A DNA stretch of 64,000 nt from Salipiger pentaromativorans (GCF_024721115.1 NZ_JAMDHK010000004.1:21722-85721); one strand, 5' to 3'; positions 34,364 to 43,279 are shown, counted from the stretch's first letter. Numbers and translations are program-made. Notes: generated from the sequence alone by a model not told the origin.

Positions 34364-35989
34364 GTGACGGATCAGCGCGAGACCAAGCCCACCGACCTCT
34401 TCATCATCGGTGGCGGTATCAACGGCTGCGGCATTGCCCGCGACGCGGCGGGACGCGGCCTGTCGGTGACCCTGGCCGAGATGGGGGATCTGGCTTCGGC
34501 CACGTCCTCGGCCTCGACCAAGCTGTTTCACGGCGGGCTCAGGTATCTGGAATATTTCGAATTCCGTCTGGTGCACGAGGCGCTGGTCGAGCGCGAGGTG
34601 CTGCTGCGGGCCATGCCGCATATCAGCTGGCCGATGCGTTTCGTGCTGCCCTATCACCCCTCGATGCGCTTCGAGAGCGAGACGCCCACCTCGAAGCTGC
34701 TGACGCTGGTCATGCCCTGGATGAAGGGCCGCCGCCCGGCCTGGCTGATCCGGCTGGGCCTGTTCATTTACGACCATCTGGGCGGGCGGAAGATCCTGCC
34801 CGCCACCTCCTCGCTAAGCCTGCGCGGCACGCCCGAGGGGGCGCCGCTCGATGACCGCTTCGAGAAGGCCTATGAATATTCCGACTGCTGGGTGCAGGAT
34901 TCGCGGCTTGTGGTGCTGAACGCGCGCGACGCCGAGGCGCGGGGCGCCACGATTCTGACGCGGACCAAGGTCGTGTCGGCGGCGCGCGAGGAGGATCTCT
35001 GGCGCGTCGAGGTCGAGGACGTCGAAACCGGCGAGACGGCGGTGCATCATGCAAGGATGCTGGTCAATGCGGGCGGCCCCTGGGTGGGCGAGATCATCCA
35101 ACATGCCGTGCATCTGAACGTGCAGGAAGGCGTGCGGCTGGTGCGCGGCAGCCATATCGTGACGCGACGCCTTTACGAGCACGACAAATGCTATTTCTTC
35201 CAGGGCACCGACGGGCGGATCATCTTCGCGATCCCCTATGAGGAGGATTTCACCCTCATCGGCACCACCGATGCCGAACATCACGACGCCGATGTCCGGC
35301 CCGTCTGCACACCGGAAGAGCGGGATTACCTGATCGCCTTCGCCAACCGCTACTTCAAACAGGCGATCACCCCCGAGGATGTGGTCTGGACCTATTCCGG
35401 CGTGCGTCCGCTTTACGACGATGGCGCGTCGAGCGCGACGGCGGCGACACGCGATTACACGCTGAAGGTCGAGGGCGGCGGGCCGCCGCTGCTCAACGTC
35501 TTCGGCGGCAAGATCACCACCTATCGGCGGCTGGCGGAAAGCGCGCTGGAGAAGATCGGCGCCGAGCTGGGCGATGTGCCCGCCGCCTGGACCGCCGGGG
35601 CGCCGCTGCCGGGCGGCGATTTCCCGGTGGACGGCGGGCGGCGGCTGGTGGTCTCGCTGCGCTCGGCCTACCCGTTCCTGAACGAGCACTGGGCGCGGAG
35701 GCTGATGCGCACCTACGGCACCGAGGCGCGGGCGCTGCTGGGCGAGGCGGAGACCGCCGAGGCGCTGGGCCGCGACTTCGGCGCGACGCTGACCGCCGCC
35801 GAGGTGGACTGGCTGATGGACCGCGAATTCGCCCGCTGCGCCGAGGACGTGCTCTGGCGCCGCACCAAGCTGGGGCTGCATTTCAGCGCGGCGCAGGTGT
35901 CGGCGCTGGAAAGCTATATGCGCGGACGCCGGGTGGCGGGCGCCGGGCAGGCTGGCGTGGCTGCGGGGCGCACCGATACGACCGTGTGA
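34364..35989 (+). CDS. glpD: Glycerol-3-phosphate dehydrogenase, aerobic
   Basis: This 541-residue flavoenzyme oxidises glycerol-3-phosphate to dihydroxyacetone phosphate and passes electrons to quinone. The FAD motif is IIGGGINGCGIARDAAGRG near the N terminus, and STKLFHGGLRYLE is the GlpD active-site signature; GGKITTYRRLAE marks the end of the FAD domain. Translation starts at GTG 34364, since upstream ATG is out of frame. It is followed, 120 bp on, by glpK with a hairpin in the gap. Confidence 0.93.
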   Translation: MTDQRETKPTDLFIIGGGINGCGIARDAAGRGLSVTLAEMGDLASATSSASTKLFHGGLRYLEYFEFRLVHEALVEREVLLRAMPHISWPMRFVLPYHPSMRFESETPTSKLLTLVMPWMKGRRPAWLIRLGLFIYDHLGGRKILPATSSLSLRGTPEGAPLDDRFEKAYEYSDCWVQDSRLVVLNARDAEARGATILTRTKVVSAAREEDLWRVEVEDVETGETAVHHARMLVNAGGPWVGEIIQHAVHLNVQEGVRLVRGSHIVTRRLYEHDKCYFFQGTDGRIIFAIPYEEDFTLIGTTDAEHHDADVRPVCTPEERDYLIAFANRYFKQAITPEDVVWTYSGVRPLYDDGASSATAATRDYTLKVEGGGPPLLNVFGGKITTYRRLAESALEKIGAELGDVPAAWTAGAPLPGGDFPVDGGRRLVVSLRSAYPFLNEHWARRLMRTYGTEARALLGEAETAEALGRDFGATLTAAEVDWLMDREFARCAEDVLWRRTKLGLHFSAAQVSALESYMRGRRVAGAGQAGVAAGRTDTTV

Positions 35990-36020
35990 GATCTATTCGG
36001 CAATGCTCTATGCATCCGGC

Positions 36021-36051
36021 CTGTAGGCCGGGGCCGTGCTCTGGCCTACAG
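36021..36051. repeat. Hairpin between glpD and glpK
   Basis: CTGTAGGCC (36021-36029) and GGCCTACAG (36043-36051) are perfect 9-bp arms around 13 nt, placed about 30 nt after glpD and 58 nt before glpK. It could attenuate or protect the transcript; no U-tract follows. Its GTAGG core is similar in style to the REP-like family further right, but the sequence differs. Confidence 0.5.
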
Positions 36052-36109
36052 CGGAGATGCGGCGTTCAGGGGGAGACGCCGAAAGCGAGAACACCAAGGG
36101 AGGACGCGT

Positions 36110-37594
36110 ATGAGTTATATTCTTGCAATCGACCAGGGCACCACGTCCAGCCGGGCGATCCTCTTCGACAAGGATCTCAGGATCGCCGCCGTCGTGCAGG
36201 AGGAGTTCGCCCAGCACTACCCCGATTCCGGCTGGGTGGAGCATGATTGCTCGGATCTCTGGACGACCACGGCGGCGACCTGCCGGGGGGTGATGGAAAA
36301 GGCGGGGCTCCGCGCAGCCGACATCGCCGGGATCGGCATCACCAACCAGCGCGAAACCACGCTGGTCTGGGACCGCAGGACGGGGGAGCCGATCCACAAT
36401 GCCATCGTCTGGCAGGACCGCCGCACCTCGGCATTCTGCCGCAAACTGCGCGAGGAGGGCCACGAGCCCACGGTCACCGAAAAGACCGGGCTGCTGCTCG
36501 ATCCCTATTTCTCGGCCACGAAACTGGCCTGGATCCTCGATCATGTGGAGGGCGCGCGGGCGCGGGCCGAGGCGGGAGAGCTGGCCTTTGGCACGGTCGA
36601 TACCTGGCTCATCTGGAAGATGACCGGCGGCAGGTCGCATGTGACCGACGCCACCAACGCCGCGCGCACCATGCTTTACGACATCCGCGAGGGGCGCTGG
36701 TCCTCGACCATGTGCGAGATGCTGGGCGTGCCGATGGCGATGCTGCCCGAGGTCAAGGATTGCGCCGCCGATTTCGGCATGGCGCGGGCGGATCTCTTCG
36801 GGGCGGAGATTCCCATTCTGGGGGTTGCGGGCGATCAGCAGGCGGCCACCATCGGGCAGGCCTGTTTCCGACCGGGGATGCTGAAATCCACCTATGGCAC
36901 GGGCTGTTTTGCGCTGCTCAACACCGGAGACGCGCCGGTCCGTTCGCAGAACCGGCTGCTCTCGACCGTCGCCTATCAGCTCGACGGCAAGCGCACCTAT
37001 GCGCTGGAAGGCTCGATCTTCATCGCGGGCGCCGTGGTGCAATGGTTACGCGACGGGTTGCAGATCATCCGTTCGGCGCCCGAAACCCAGGCGCTGGCCG
37101 AGGCCGCCGATCCGGCGCAGGGGCTGGTGCTGGTGCCTGCCTTCACCGGGCTCGGCGCGCCCTACTGGAACGCCGAATGCCGGGGTGCGGTCTTTGGCCT
37201 GACGCGCAACAGCGGGCCGCGTGAATTTGCCCGCGCGGCGCTGGAAAGCGTGGGCTATCAGACCCGCGATCTGCTGGAGGCGATGCATGCGGACTGGTCG
37301 GGCGCCGAAGAGGCCGCGCTGCGCGTCGATGGCGGCATGAGCGCCAGCGACTGGGCGATGCAGTTCCTTGCGGACATCACCGGCGCGCCGGTGGACCGCC
37401 CGCAGGTTCTGGAGACCACGGCGATGGGCGCCGCCTGGCTGGCGGGGCAGCGGGCGGGGATCTACCCGGATATGGAGGGCTTTGCCGCCACCTGGGCGCT
37501 GGAACGGCAGTTCGCGCCGGTCATGGCCGCGGGCGCGCGCGAGGAGAAATACGCCGCCTGGAAACGCGCCGTGGCGGCGGCACAGGCTTTCTGA
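36110..37594 (+). CDS. glpK: Glycerol kinase
   Basis: This 494-residue FGGY kinase phosphorylates glycerol. [13 protein letters not shown] (about 8-20) is the N-terminal FGGY phosphate loop and [16 protein letters not shown] is the second ATP-binding signature; the C-terminal [15 protein letters not shown] is typical. AGGGAGGAC precedes the ATG. With glpD it forms the glycerol-3-phosphate pathway to dihydroxyacetone phosphate. No GlpF or GlpR gene is in this window. Confidence 0.95.
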   Translation: MSYILAIDQGTTSSRAILFDKDLRIAAVVQEEFAQHYPDSGWVEHDCSDLWTTTAATCRGVMEKAGLRAADIAGIGITNQRETTLVWDRRTGEPIHNAIVWQDRRTSAFCRKLREEGHEPTVTEKTGLLLDPYFSATKLAWILDHVEGARARAEAGELAFGTVDTWLIWKMTGGRSHVTDATNAARTMLYDIREGRWSSTMCEMLGVPMAMLPEVKDCAADFGMARADLFGAEIPILGVAGDQQAATIGQACFRPGMLKSTYGTGCFALLNTGDAPVRSQNRLLSTVAYQLDGKRTYALEGSIFIAGAVVQWLRDGLQIIRSAPETQALAEAADPAQGLVLVPAFTGLGAPYWNAECRGAVFGLTRNSGPREFARAALESVGYQTRDLLEAMHADWSGAEEAALRVDGGMSASDWAMQFLADITGAPVDRPQVLETTAMGAAWLAGQRAGIYPDMEGFAATWALERQFAPVMAAGAREEKYAAWKRAVAAAQAF

Positions 37595-37644
37595 GCCCCG
37601 CCCGATCTTGACAATGCCCGAGCGCTGGCGCCGTGTTGCGCGGG

Positions 37645-37670
37645 ACGCCGGCCCGCCGGGGCGGCGTTTT
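37645..37670 (+). terminator. Terminator after glpK
   Basis: ACGCCG (37645-37650) and CGGCGT (37662-37667) with a GC-rich inner stem are followed by TTT, 51 nt past the glpK stop and 23 nt before the next gene, separating the two transcription units. Confidence 0.6.
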
Positions 37671-37692
37671 CCCAAACGAAGGGGGCAAGGCG

Positions 37693-38433
37693 ATGCAGAC
37701 CGAGCGCGGCGGCAAGACCGTTTTTGGGGCCAATCTGGGCATCCTGATGCTGGAAACCCGGTTTCCGCGCATTCCCGGCGACATCGGCAATGCCACGACC
37801 TGGCCCTTTCCGGTGCAGTACCGGGTGGTGCGCGAGGCGACGCCCGACCGGGTGGTGCGCAACGACGCCCGCGTTCTGGTCGACCGCTTTATCGAGGCGG
37901 CAAAGGATCTGGTGGCCAGCGGCTGCGACGGGATCACCACCAATTGCGGCTTTCTCTCCATCGTGCAGGACCAGATCGCCGCCGCCGTGCCGGTGCCGGT
38001 GGCGACCTCGTCGCTGATGCAGGTGCCGATGGTGCAGGCCATGTTGCCGCCGGGCAAGCGGGTGGGGATCCTCACCATTTCGCAGGGCACGCTGACCGAG
38101 GCGCATCTCAAGGCCGCGAACGTGCCGCTCGACACGCCGATCATGGGCACCGAGGGCGGGACGGAGTTCACCCGCGCGATTCTCGGCGATGAGCTTGAGA
38201 TCGATTTTGCCGCCTGCCGCCGCGATCTGCTGGAGGCCGGACGCGCGCTGGTCGCGGCCAACCCCGATCTGGGCGCCATCGTGCTGGAATGCACCAATAT
38301 GACGCCCTACGCGGCGGATCTGCGCAAGGTCACGGGCCTGCCGGTGTTCTCGATCTACAGCTTCCTGCGCTGGTTCCATCAGGCGCTGGTGCCCGACCGT
38401 TTCGCGCAGGGGCTCGACGACCCGCGTTATTGA
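37693..38433 (+). CDS. Asp/Glu/hydantoin racemase-superfamily enzyme
   Basis: This 246-residue protein has the two-cysteine arrangement of the Asp/Glu racemase superfamily: TTNCGF with Cys85 and LECTNM with Cys200. The superfamily includes amino acid and hydantoin racemases, maleate isomerase and arylmalonate decarboxylase; the sequence does not decide between them. The ATG at 37693 has GGGGGCAAGG upstream. It lies between a terminator after glpK and the divergent GntR-ThDP locus, so it may have its own promoter while serving the same pathway; that is inference. Confidence 0.8.
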   Translation: MQTERGGKTVFGANLGILMLETRFPRIPGDIGNATTWPFPVQYRVVREATPDRVVRNDARVLVDRFIEAAKDLVASGCDGITTNCGFLSIVQDQIAAAVPVPVATSSLMQVPMVQAMLPPGKRVGILTISQGTLTEAHLKAANVPLDTPIMGTEGGTEFTRAILGDELEIDFAACRRDLLEAGRALVAANPDLGAIVLECTNMTPYAADLRKVTGLPVFSIYSFLRWFHQALVPDRFAQGLDDPRY

Positions 38434-38440
38434 GCCGGGC

Positions 38441-38465
38441 GGTGGGCAGGCACTGCCCACCCTAC
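38441..38465. repeat. REP-like palindrome, copy 1
   Basis: GGTGGGCA (38441-38448) and TGCCCACC (38454-38461) pair around a 5-nt loop, followed by CTAC, giving the family shape GTGGGC..GCCCACCCTAC. It lies between two convergent genes, directly after the racemase-like stop. Confidence 0.7.
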
Positions 38466-38478
38466 AGCAGAGGCCGGA

Positions 38479-39162
38479 TCAGTCGGGGACGTAAAGCTCG
38501 GAATAGGCCAGCCGCACCAGGTCGCGGGTTTCCTCGCTGCGCCTTTCGATGTGGCGGCGGAGCGCCTCGACCGCGCCGGCGCTGTCGCGGGCGCGCACCG
38601 CTTCGGCGATGCGGCGGTGGGCGGTCCGATCCTCGCCACTGCCCGGCTGGGACCGGAGCTGGCGCAGGTTGATGAGCCGCACATAGCGGATGCGCTCGTA
38701 GACGTTGCGCAGCATCCGGCACAGCTCGCCATTGCCCGAGAGCCCCGCCAGACGCATGTGGAATTCTTCATCCATGCGCAGCAGCTCGGGCAGATCGGTG
38801 CAGTTCGCATAGGTCTCTTCGGTGGCGTCGAGATGGGCACAAAGCGCCGCGATCCCGCTGTCGTCTGCCTGCGCGATTCCGCGCAGCACCGCCTCGGTCT
38901 CGAGCCCGGACCGGATCTGGTAAAGCTCCAGCACCTGACCGGGGCTGAGTGCGCGGCAGAAAAAGCCGCGTCCCGGCGACACCGTCAGAAAGCCTTCGGC
39001 CACCAGCCGGTTCAGCGCCTCGCGCAGCGGTGTGCGGCTGACCGCAAGCGTTTTCGACAGCGCGGATTCGTTCAGCCGCTCGCCCGGCTTGAAGTCGAAG
39101 CCGATGGCCATCTCGCGCAGCGCCTCATAGGCCCGGTCCGCGCTGCTGAGGTCGTCTTTCAT
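38479..39162 (-). CDS. GntR-family (FCD) transcriptional regulator
   Basis: The 227-residue regulator has a winged-helix N terminus (FKPGERLNESALSKTLAVSRTPLREALNRLVAEGFL) and an FCD C-terminal domain containing DEEFHMRLAGLSGN and the metal-type histidine in TAHRRIAEAV. It is divergent from the ThDP-enzyme gene, 143 bp apart, and that gap has a CTGTATACAG operator-like palindrome. It is therefore the probable local repressor of the ThDP-MLE operon. The ATG at 39162 follows a GAGGGGGGAC sequence; an upstream start is possible. Confidence 0.87.
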   Translation of the reverse strand: MKDDLSSADRAYEALREMAIGFDFKPGERLNESALSKTLAVSRTPLREALNRLVAEGFLTVSPGRGFFCRALSPGQVLELYQIRSGLETEAVLRGIAQADDSGIAALCAHLDATEETYANCTDLPELLRMDEEFHMRLAGLSGNGELCRMLRNVYERIRYVRLINLRQLRSQPGSGEDRTAHRRIAEAVRARDSAGAVEALRRHIERRSEETRDLVRLAYSELYVPD

Positions 39163-39244
39163 CGCCTGCTGTCCCCCCTCTGGCCGCACCCTGTTCCAGC
39201 CTGTCGATAGGGGCGGAGATCTTTCCCTGCAAGGTGGCTGTCAA

Positions 39245-39292
39245 ATCGTCTTCCGGGCTGTATACAGATTGGAAGACGATTCTGGAAGACGA
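39245..39292. promoter_or_regulatory. GntR operator-like palindrome in the divergent intergenic region
   Basis: A perfect 10-bp palindrome CTGTATACAG (39258-39267), typical of FCD/VanR-type GntR operators with a central TATA, is nested in a longer inverted repeat ATCGTCTTCC (39245-39254) / GGAAGACGAT (39271-39280), and GGAAGACGA is repeated directly at 39284-39292. It lies 14-60 nt before the ThDP gene start and is well placed to control both directions. Confidence 0.6.
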
Positions 39293-39305
39293 GCCGGAGG
39301 CAACC

Positions 39306-41006
39306 ATGGCAGAGCCGAAGACAAACGCGATGAACGGGGCCGAGGCGATGGTGCGCTCGTTGCAGGCGCATGGGGTGACGCATATCTTCGGCCTCTGCGG
39401 CGACACCACGCTGCCGTTTTACGACGCCATGCTGCGCCTCGATCACGGCATCACCCATGTGCTGACCCGTGACGAACGCTCTGCCACCTATATGGCGGAC
39501 GGGTTCTCGCGGGTGACGGGCCGTGTGGGCGTCTGCGAGGGGCCTTCGGGCGGCGGTGCGACCTATATTCTGCCGGGGCTCATCGAGGCGAACGAAAGCT
39601 CCTATGCGGTGCTGTCGATCACCACCGACATCTCGGTCGCCTCCTACGGGAAATACCCGCTGACCCAGGTGGATCAGGAGGCGCTGATGCGCCCGCTGAC
39701 CAAGTGGAACACGGTGATCCGCCGCGCCGACCACATCCCGCGCATGGTGCGGCAGGCGTTCCGGGCGATGACCACCGGGCGTTCGGGCTCCGCCCATCTG
39801 GGGCTGCCCTATGACATCCAGTACGACGCGGTGCCCGAAACCGAGATCTGGGCCGATCCCAAGCACCAGAGCTATCCCGCCTATCGCGCAGCGCCCGAAC
39901 CCGGCGCGCCCGAGGCGGCGGTGGCGGCGATCCTGACCGCAGAAAAGCCGCTGATCGTCTGCGGCGGCGGGGTGGTGATCGCCGGTGCCATGGACGAGCT
40001 GGCGCGCTTTGCCGAACGGCTCGATCTGGCGGTGGCGACCTCGATCTCGGGGCAGGGGGCGCTGGCCGACACGCATCCGCTGGCGCTGGGCGTGGTTGGG
40101 TCGAACGGCGGCACCGATGAGACCTGGGAGATGATGGAGGCCGCCGATCTGGTGATCTTCATGGGGTGCCGGGCAGGATCGACCACAACCGCGCGCTGGG
40201 AGGCGCCGAAGCCGGGCCAGCGCATCGTGCATCTCGACAGCGACCCGATGGTGATCGGGGCCAACTACCCGACCGAGCTGGGCGTGGTGGCCGATCTGAA
40301 ACTGGCGCTGGCGGAGATGAACGCGGCGCTGGACGGGCGCGAGGATCTGCCGGGTTTTGGCGGTGCTGCCGCCGTGGCCGACATCAAAGCCCGCAAATTC
40401 GCCCGCTTCGCCGCGCTGGCGCAGGCCGACGAGGCGCCGGTGCGCCCCGAGCGCGTCATCGACGCGCTGAACCGGCTCTTGCCCGAGGATGCCATCGTTG
40501 TCTCCGACCCCGGCACGAGCTGCCCCTATTACAGCGCCTACGGCCTGCAAAAGCGGCCCGGGCGCCAGTTCATCACCAACCGGGCCCATGGCGCGCTGGG
40601 CTATGCGCTGAGCGCCGCTCTGGGCGCCTGGTTCGGTCGGCCCGAGAGCAAGGTGGTGGGGCTGATGGGCGACGGCTCTTTCGCCTTTACCTGCGGCGAG
40701 CTGGAAACCGTGATGCGGGTCGGGGCGCCGATCACCTATATCGTCTTCTCCAACGCCTCCTTCGGCTGGATCAAGGCCAGCCAGCGCGACGATTGCGACC
40801 GGCGCTATTACAATGTGGATTTCAACCGCACCGATCAGGCCGCCGTGGCCGCGGGTTTCGGACTCAAGACCTGGAGCGTCACCGAGCCGTCCGAGCTGGA
40901 GCCTGCGCTGCGCGCGGCGCTGGCCCATGACGGGCCGACGCTGATCGACATGCGCTGCCAGCCGCTGGAAGAGGCCGAGGCCCCGGTGCGGCGCTGGATG
41001 GGCTGA
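39306..41006 (+). CDS. Thiamine diphosphate-dependent enzyme (acetolactate-synthase-like)
   Basis: This 566-residue protein has the three-domain layout of the ThDP decarboxylase/acetolactate synthase family: an N-terminal pyrimidine domain with the activating Glu in LTRDERSATYMADGFSR, a central domain (PLIVCGGGVVIAGAMDELARFAERLD), and a C-terminal pyrophosphate domain with MGDGSFAFTCGELETVMRVGAPITYIVFSN, the GDG...N metal-ThDP motif. It resembles benzoylformate decarboxylase and acetolactate synthase subgroups, and its substrate is unknown. CCGGAGGCAACC precedes the ATG. It is followed by the MLE-type enzyme 22 nt downstream in an operon. Confidence 0.85.
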   Translation: MAEPKTNAMNGAEAMVRSLQAHGVTHIFGLCGDTTLPFYDAMLRLDHGITHVLTRDERSATYMADGFSRVTGRVGVCEGPSGGGATYILPGLIEANESSYAVLSITTDISVASYGKYPLTQVDQEALMRPLTKWNTVIRRADHIPRMVRQAFRAMTTGRSGSAHLGLPYDIQYDAVPETEIWADPKHQSYPAYRAAPEPGAPEAAVAAILTAEKPLIVCGGGVVIAGAMDELARFAERLDLAVATSISGQGALADTHPLALGVVGSNGGTDETWEMMEAADLVIFMGCRAGSTTTARWEAPKPGQRIVHLDSDPMVIGANYPTELGVVADLKLALAEMNAALDGREDLPGFGGAAAVADIKARKFARFAALAQADEAPVRPERVIDALNRLLPEDAIVVSDPGTSCPYYSAYGLQKRPGRQFITNRAHGALGYALSAALGAWFGRPESKVVGLMGDGSFAFTCGELETVMRVGAPITYIVFSNASFGWIKASQRDDCDRRYYNVDFNRTDQAAVAAGFGLKTWSVTEPSELEPALRAALAHDGPTLIDMRCQPLEEAEAPVRRWMG

Positions 41007-41028
41007 GGTTTTCGACAGGAGCTTGAAC

Positions 41029-42153
41029 ATGAGCGACCACAAGATCGCGGGTCTCCGCGTTCACCGCCTTCTGATCCCCGGCAAGGCGGTGCATTCCCAT
41101 GGCATCGGCGACGTGGCGGGCATCCATACGGTGATCCTGGAACTGATCACCGACACCGGCCTGACCGGCTGGGGCGAGGGATCGCCCTGGCCCGCCTTCA
41201 CCGGCACCGCCGAGGCCACCGCTGCGGCGCTGCATGTCTATCTGCGCCCGCATCTCATCGGGCAGGATCCGGTGCAGGTGGAGCCGCTGATGAAGACGGC
41301 GGAGGCCGCGCTGGTGGGCCATCCCGAGGCCAAGGCGGCGCTGGAAATGGCCCTGCTGGATCTGGCGGGCAAGATCTCGGGCCTGTCGGTGAGCGCGCTT
41401 GTCGGCGGGCGGATGCGCGAGGATATGGGGCTGAGTTTCTCCGTCGCCAACCCGGATTTCGGCAAGGATCTGGAGGATGTCGCCGCGATGTGGGCCGAGG
41501 GCGTGCGGATCTTCAAGATCAAGACCGGCTTTGCGGGCCACGGCTTCGATGTGATGCGGCTGGAGAAGCTGCGCGAGATCTATGGCGCCGAGGCGGATCT
41601 GCGCGTCGACTATAATCAGGGCCTGCCGGCCTATGACGCGGTGCGCTGCATCCGCGATCTCGAGGCGTTCCGCCCGACCTTCGTCGAACAGCCGGTGAAG
41701 ATGCACGAGCGCGAGGCGCTGGCGCATATCGCCCATGTCATCGACACGCCGATCATGGCGGATGAATCCGTCTTCGACGCGAAACAGGCGCTTTACGGGG
41801 TGCAAATCCGCATGGCCGACATCTTTTCGCTGAAGGTGATGAAATCGGGCGGCATACGGCGGGCGCTGGAGGTGGGCGCGATTGCGCGCGCGGCGGGGAT
41901 CGAGGTCTATGGCGGCTGCATGTTCGAGACCGGGCTCGCCCATGCGGCAGGCGCGCATCTGATGGCGGCGCTGCCCGAGCTGCGGCTCGACTGCGAGTTT
42001 TACATGGCGACCTATTATGCGGCGGAGGACATCCTCACCGAACCTTTCCCGGTGCGGAACGGGCGGGTGCATGTGCCGAAAGGCCCGGGACTTGGGGTGG
42101 CGGTCGATCCGGCGATGCTGGCGAAATACGCGGTGGAGCCGGCACTGGGCTGA
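41029..42153 (+). CDS. Muconate-lactonizing-type enolase superfamily enzyme
   Basis: This 374-residue protein is an enolase-superfamily member of the MLE subgroup. The catalytic residues are placed as in muconate cycloisomerase: KxK at Lys163/Lys165 (FKIKTGF), metal ligands Asp194, Glu220 and Asp245 (DYNQ, VEQPV, ADES), and Lys269 (SLKVMKSGG). This excludes the mandelate-racemase His-Asp dyad. MLE-subgroup members cycloisomerise muconates, make o-succinylbenzoate or epimerise dipeptides, so the reaction is not determined. The ATG at 41029 has AGGAG upstream. It is co-transcribed with the ThDP enzyme. Confidence 0.83.
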   Translation: MSDHKIAGLRVHRLLIPGKAVHSHGIGDVAGIHTVILELITDTGLTGWGEGSPWPAFTGTAEATAAALHVYLRPHLIGQDPVQVEPLMKTAEAALVGHPEAKAALEMALLDLAGKISGLSVSALVGGRMREDMGLSFSVANPDFGKDLEDVAAMWAEGVRIFKIKTGFAGHGFDVMRLEKLREIYGAEADLRVDYNQGLPAYDAVRCIRDLEAFRPTFVEQPVKMHEREALAHIAHVIDTPIMADESVFDAKQALYGVQIRMADIFSLKVMKSGGIRRALEVGAIARAAGIEVYGGCMFETGLAHAAGAHLMAALPELRLDCEFYMATYYAAEDILTEPFPVRNGRVHVPKGPGLGVAVDPAMLAKYAVEPALG

Positions 42154-42173
42154 GCGGGGTGATTGTTCGGGGT

Positions 42174-42198
42174 GGTGGGCAAGAATTGCCCACCCTAC
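42174..42198. repeat. REP-like palindrome, copy 2
   Basis: GGTGGGCAA (42174-42182) and TTGCCCACC (42186-42194) pair around GAA, followed by CTAC. It lies in the 208-bp gap between the MLE-type and TauE genes, close to the MLE stop. Confidence 0.7.
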
Positions 42199-42320
42199 CT
42201 GTGTCGCGAGGGGCGCGACCTGTTCTGCAACCTCCACGCCTCCCGCCCGCCCCGGGTTCAAAGCCCGGCCACCGGTCTGGTCGGTTTAGGAGGCTGCCGG
42301 TTGGTCGAACCAGCCTGTCG

Positions 42321-42341
42321 GGGGGGCAATCCTTGCCCACC
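42321..42341. repeat. REP-like palindrome, degenerate copy 3
   Basis: GGGGGGCAA (42321-42329) and TTGCCCACC (42333-42341) pair imperfectly around TCC. This is a decayed copy of the same family 122 nt from copy 2, in the same intergenic gap and just before the TauE stop. Confidence 0.55.
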
Positions 42342-42361
42342 GTCCTCCAAAGAACGCAGAC

Positions 42362-43132
42362 CTAAGCGAAGAACGCCCGCCGCAGCAGGTTCAGCGCGGC
42401 GATCAGCAGCACCCAGAGCGTGATCTTGCGGAACACCGCCTGGTCGATCCGGTCATGCACCTTCATCCCAAGCCACATGCCCGCCAGCGCGGGCACCAGC
42501 AGCAGTGCGGAGAAGCGCACCGTCTCGGTGTTGAGCACGCCCGAGACCACATGCGCGCCGGTCAGCGCCACGGCGCCCAGCCCGTAGGCCACGCCCTGCA
42601 CCCGGATCTGTTCGCGCTTTTCGGTGTCGATGGCGGTCAGATAGGCCACCAGCGGCGGGCCCCAGACGCCGGACATGCCGCCGATGAACCCGGCCACCGC
42701 GCCGATGACCGCTTCCAGCGCGCGGCTCGGACCGTTCGGCAGATGCGGACGCCAGCCTGCAAGCTGCATCACGCAGAACAGCGCCACCGGCCCGCCGATC
42801 AGCGCCAGCAGCACCGGGACCGGAAGGATGCGCACGAGCTGCGAGGACATCAGCAGGAAGACCAGCCCGATGCCCAGGAACAGGCCGAAGCGCTTGAGCG
42901 ATTTCAACGCCGCGCCCGCGCCGCCGCGCAGCGCCTGGATGGCGTTGGTGACCAGGGTCGGCAGGATCAGCCCCGCAAGCGCCAGTTCCGGCGGCAAAAA
43001 GCTGCCCAGCCCCGAAATCAGGATCATCGGCATGGCAAAACCGACCATGCCCTTGATCAGCCCCGCCAATGCGGCAATGCTGAGAGCCAGCGCCAGAGCC
43101 CCCGGCGAAACAAGCGAGAAGATCACGTCCAT
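42362..43132 (-). CDS. TauE/SafE family membrane transporter
   Basis: This 256-residue protein has about seven or eight transmembrane helices and the TauE pattern of a duplicated segment: GMVGFAMPMILISG and GGMSGVWGPPLVAYL. The family is linked to export of sulfite or related organic anions, but many members are uncharacterised. It converges with the ThDP-MLE operon and is divergent from mcd, with a 147-bp gap. A role in the ThDP/MLE pathway is a guess from position. Confidence 0.8.
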   Translation of the reverse strand: MDVIFSLVSPGALALALSIAALAGLIKGMVGFAMPMILISGLGSFLPPELALAGLILPTLVTNAIQALRGGAGAALKSLKRFGLFLGIGLVFLLMSSQLVRILPVPVLLALIGGPVALFCVMQLAGWRPHLPNGPSRALEAVIGAVAGFIGGMSGVWGPPLVAYLTAIDTEKREQIRVQGVAYGLGAVALTGAHVVSGVLNTETVRFSALLLVPALAGMWLGMKVHDRIDQAVFRKITLWVLLIAALNLLRRAFFA

Positions 43133-43179
43133 CCGCCGGGCATAACACGGCTTTTCGCGTCGCGCAGCAGCATTCCTTT

Positions 43180-43227
43180 GCGCAACAATAGAACTCACCC
43201 GTGTCGCATACAGCATTTTTGTTGCGC
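43180..43227. promoter_or_regulatory. Inverted repeat in the tauE-mcd divergent promoter region
   Basis: GCGCAACAA (43180-43188) and TTGTTGCGC (43219-43227) are perfect 9-bp arms with a 30-nt spacer. The first arm also lies in a local palindrome TTGCGCAA (43178-43185). It may bind a regulator controlling mcd and/or the TauE gene; the regulator is not identified. Confidence 0.35.
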
Positions 43228-43279
43228 TGCACCTGCAAAATAGCTATCCCCCACACGACCCAGGAGAAGGAAGTGATTC

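Noticed and set aside
39234..39305. In-frame extension of the ThDP enzyme to 39234
   Set aside because: It would translate through the operator palindrome; the ATG at 39306 has a clear RBS.
42252..42268. T-arm-like hairpin CCGGG-TTCAAAG-CCCGG in the gap between the MLE-type and TauE genes
   Set aside because: The acceptor stem partially pairs but the D and anticodon arms do not form, and the upstream space is filled by a REP-like palindrome; I do not call a tRNA.
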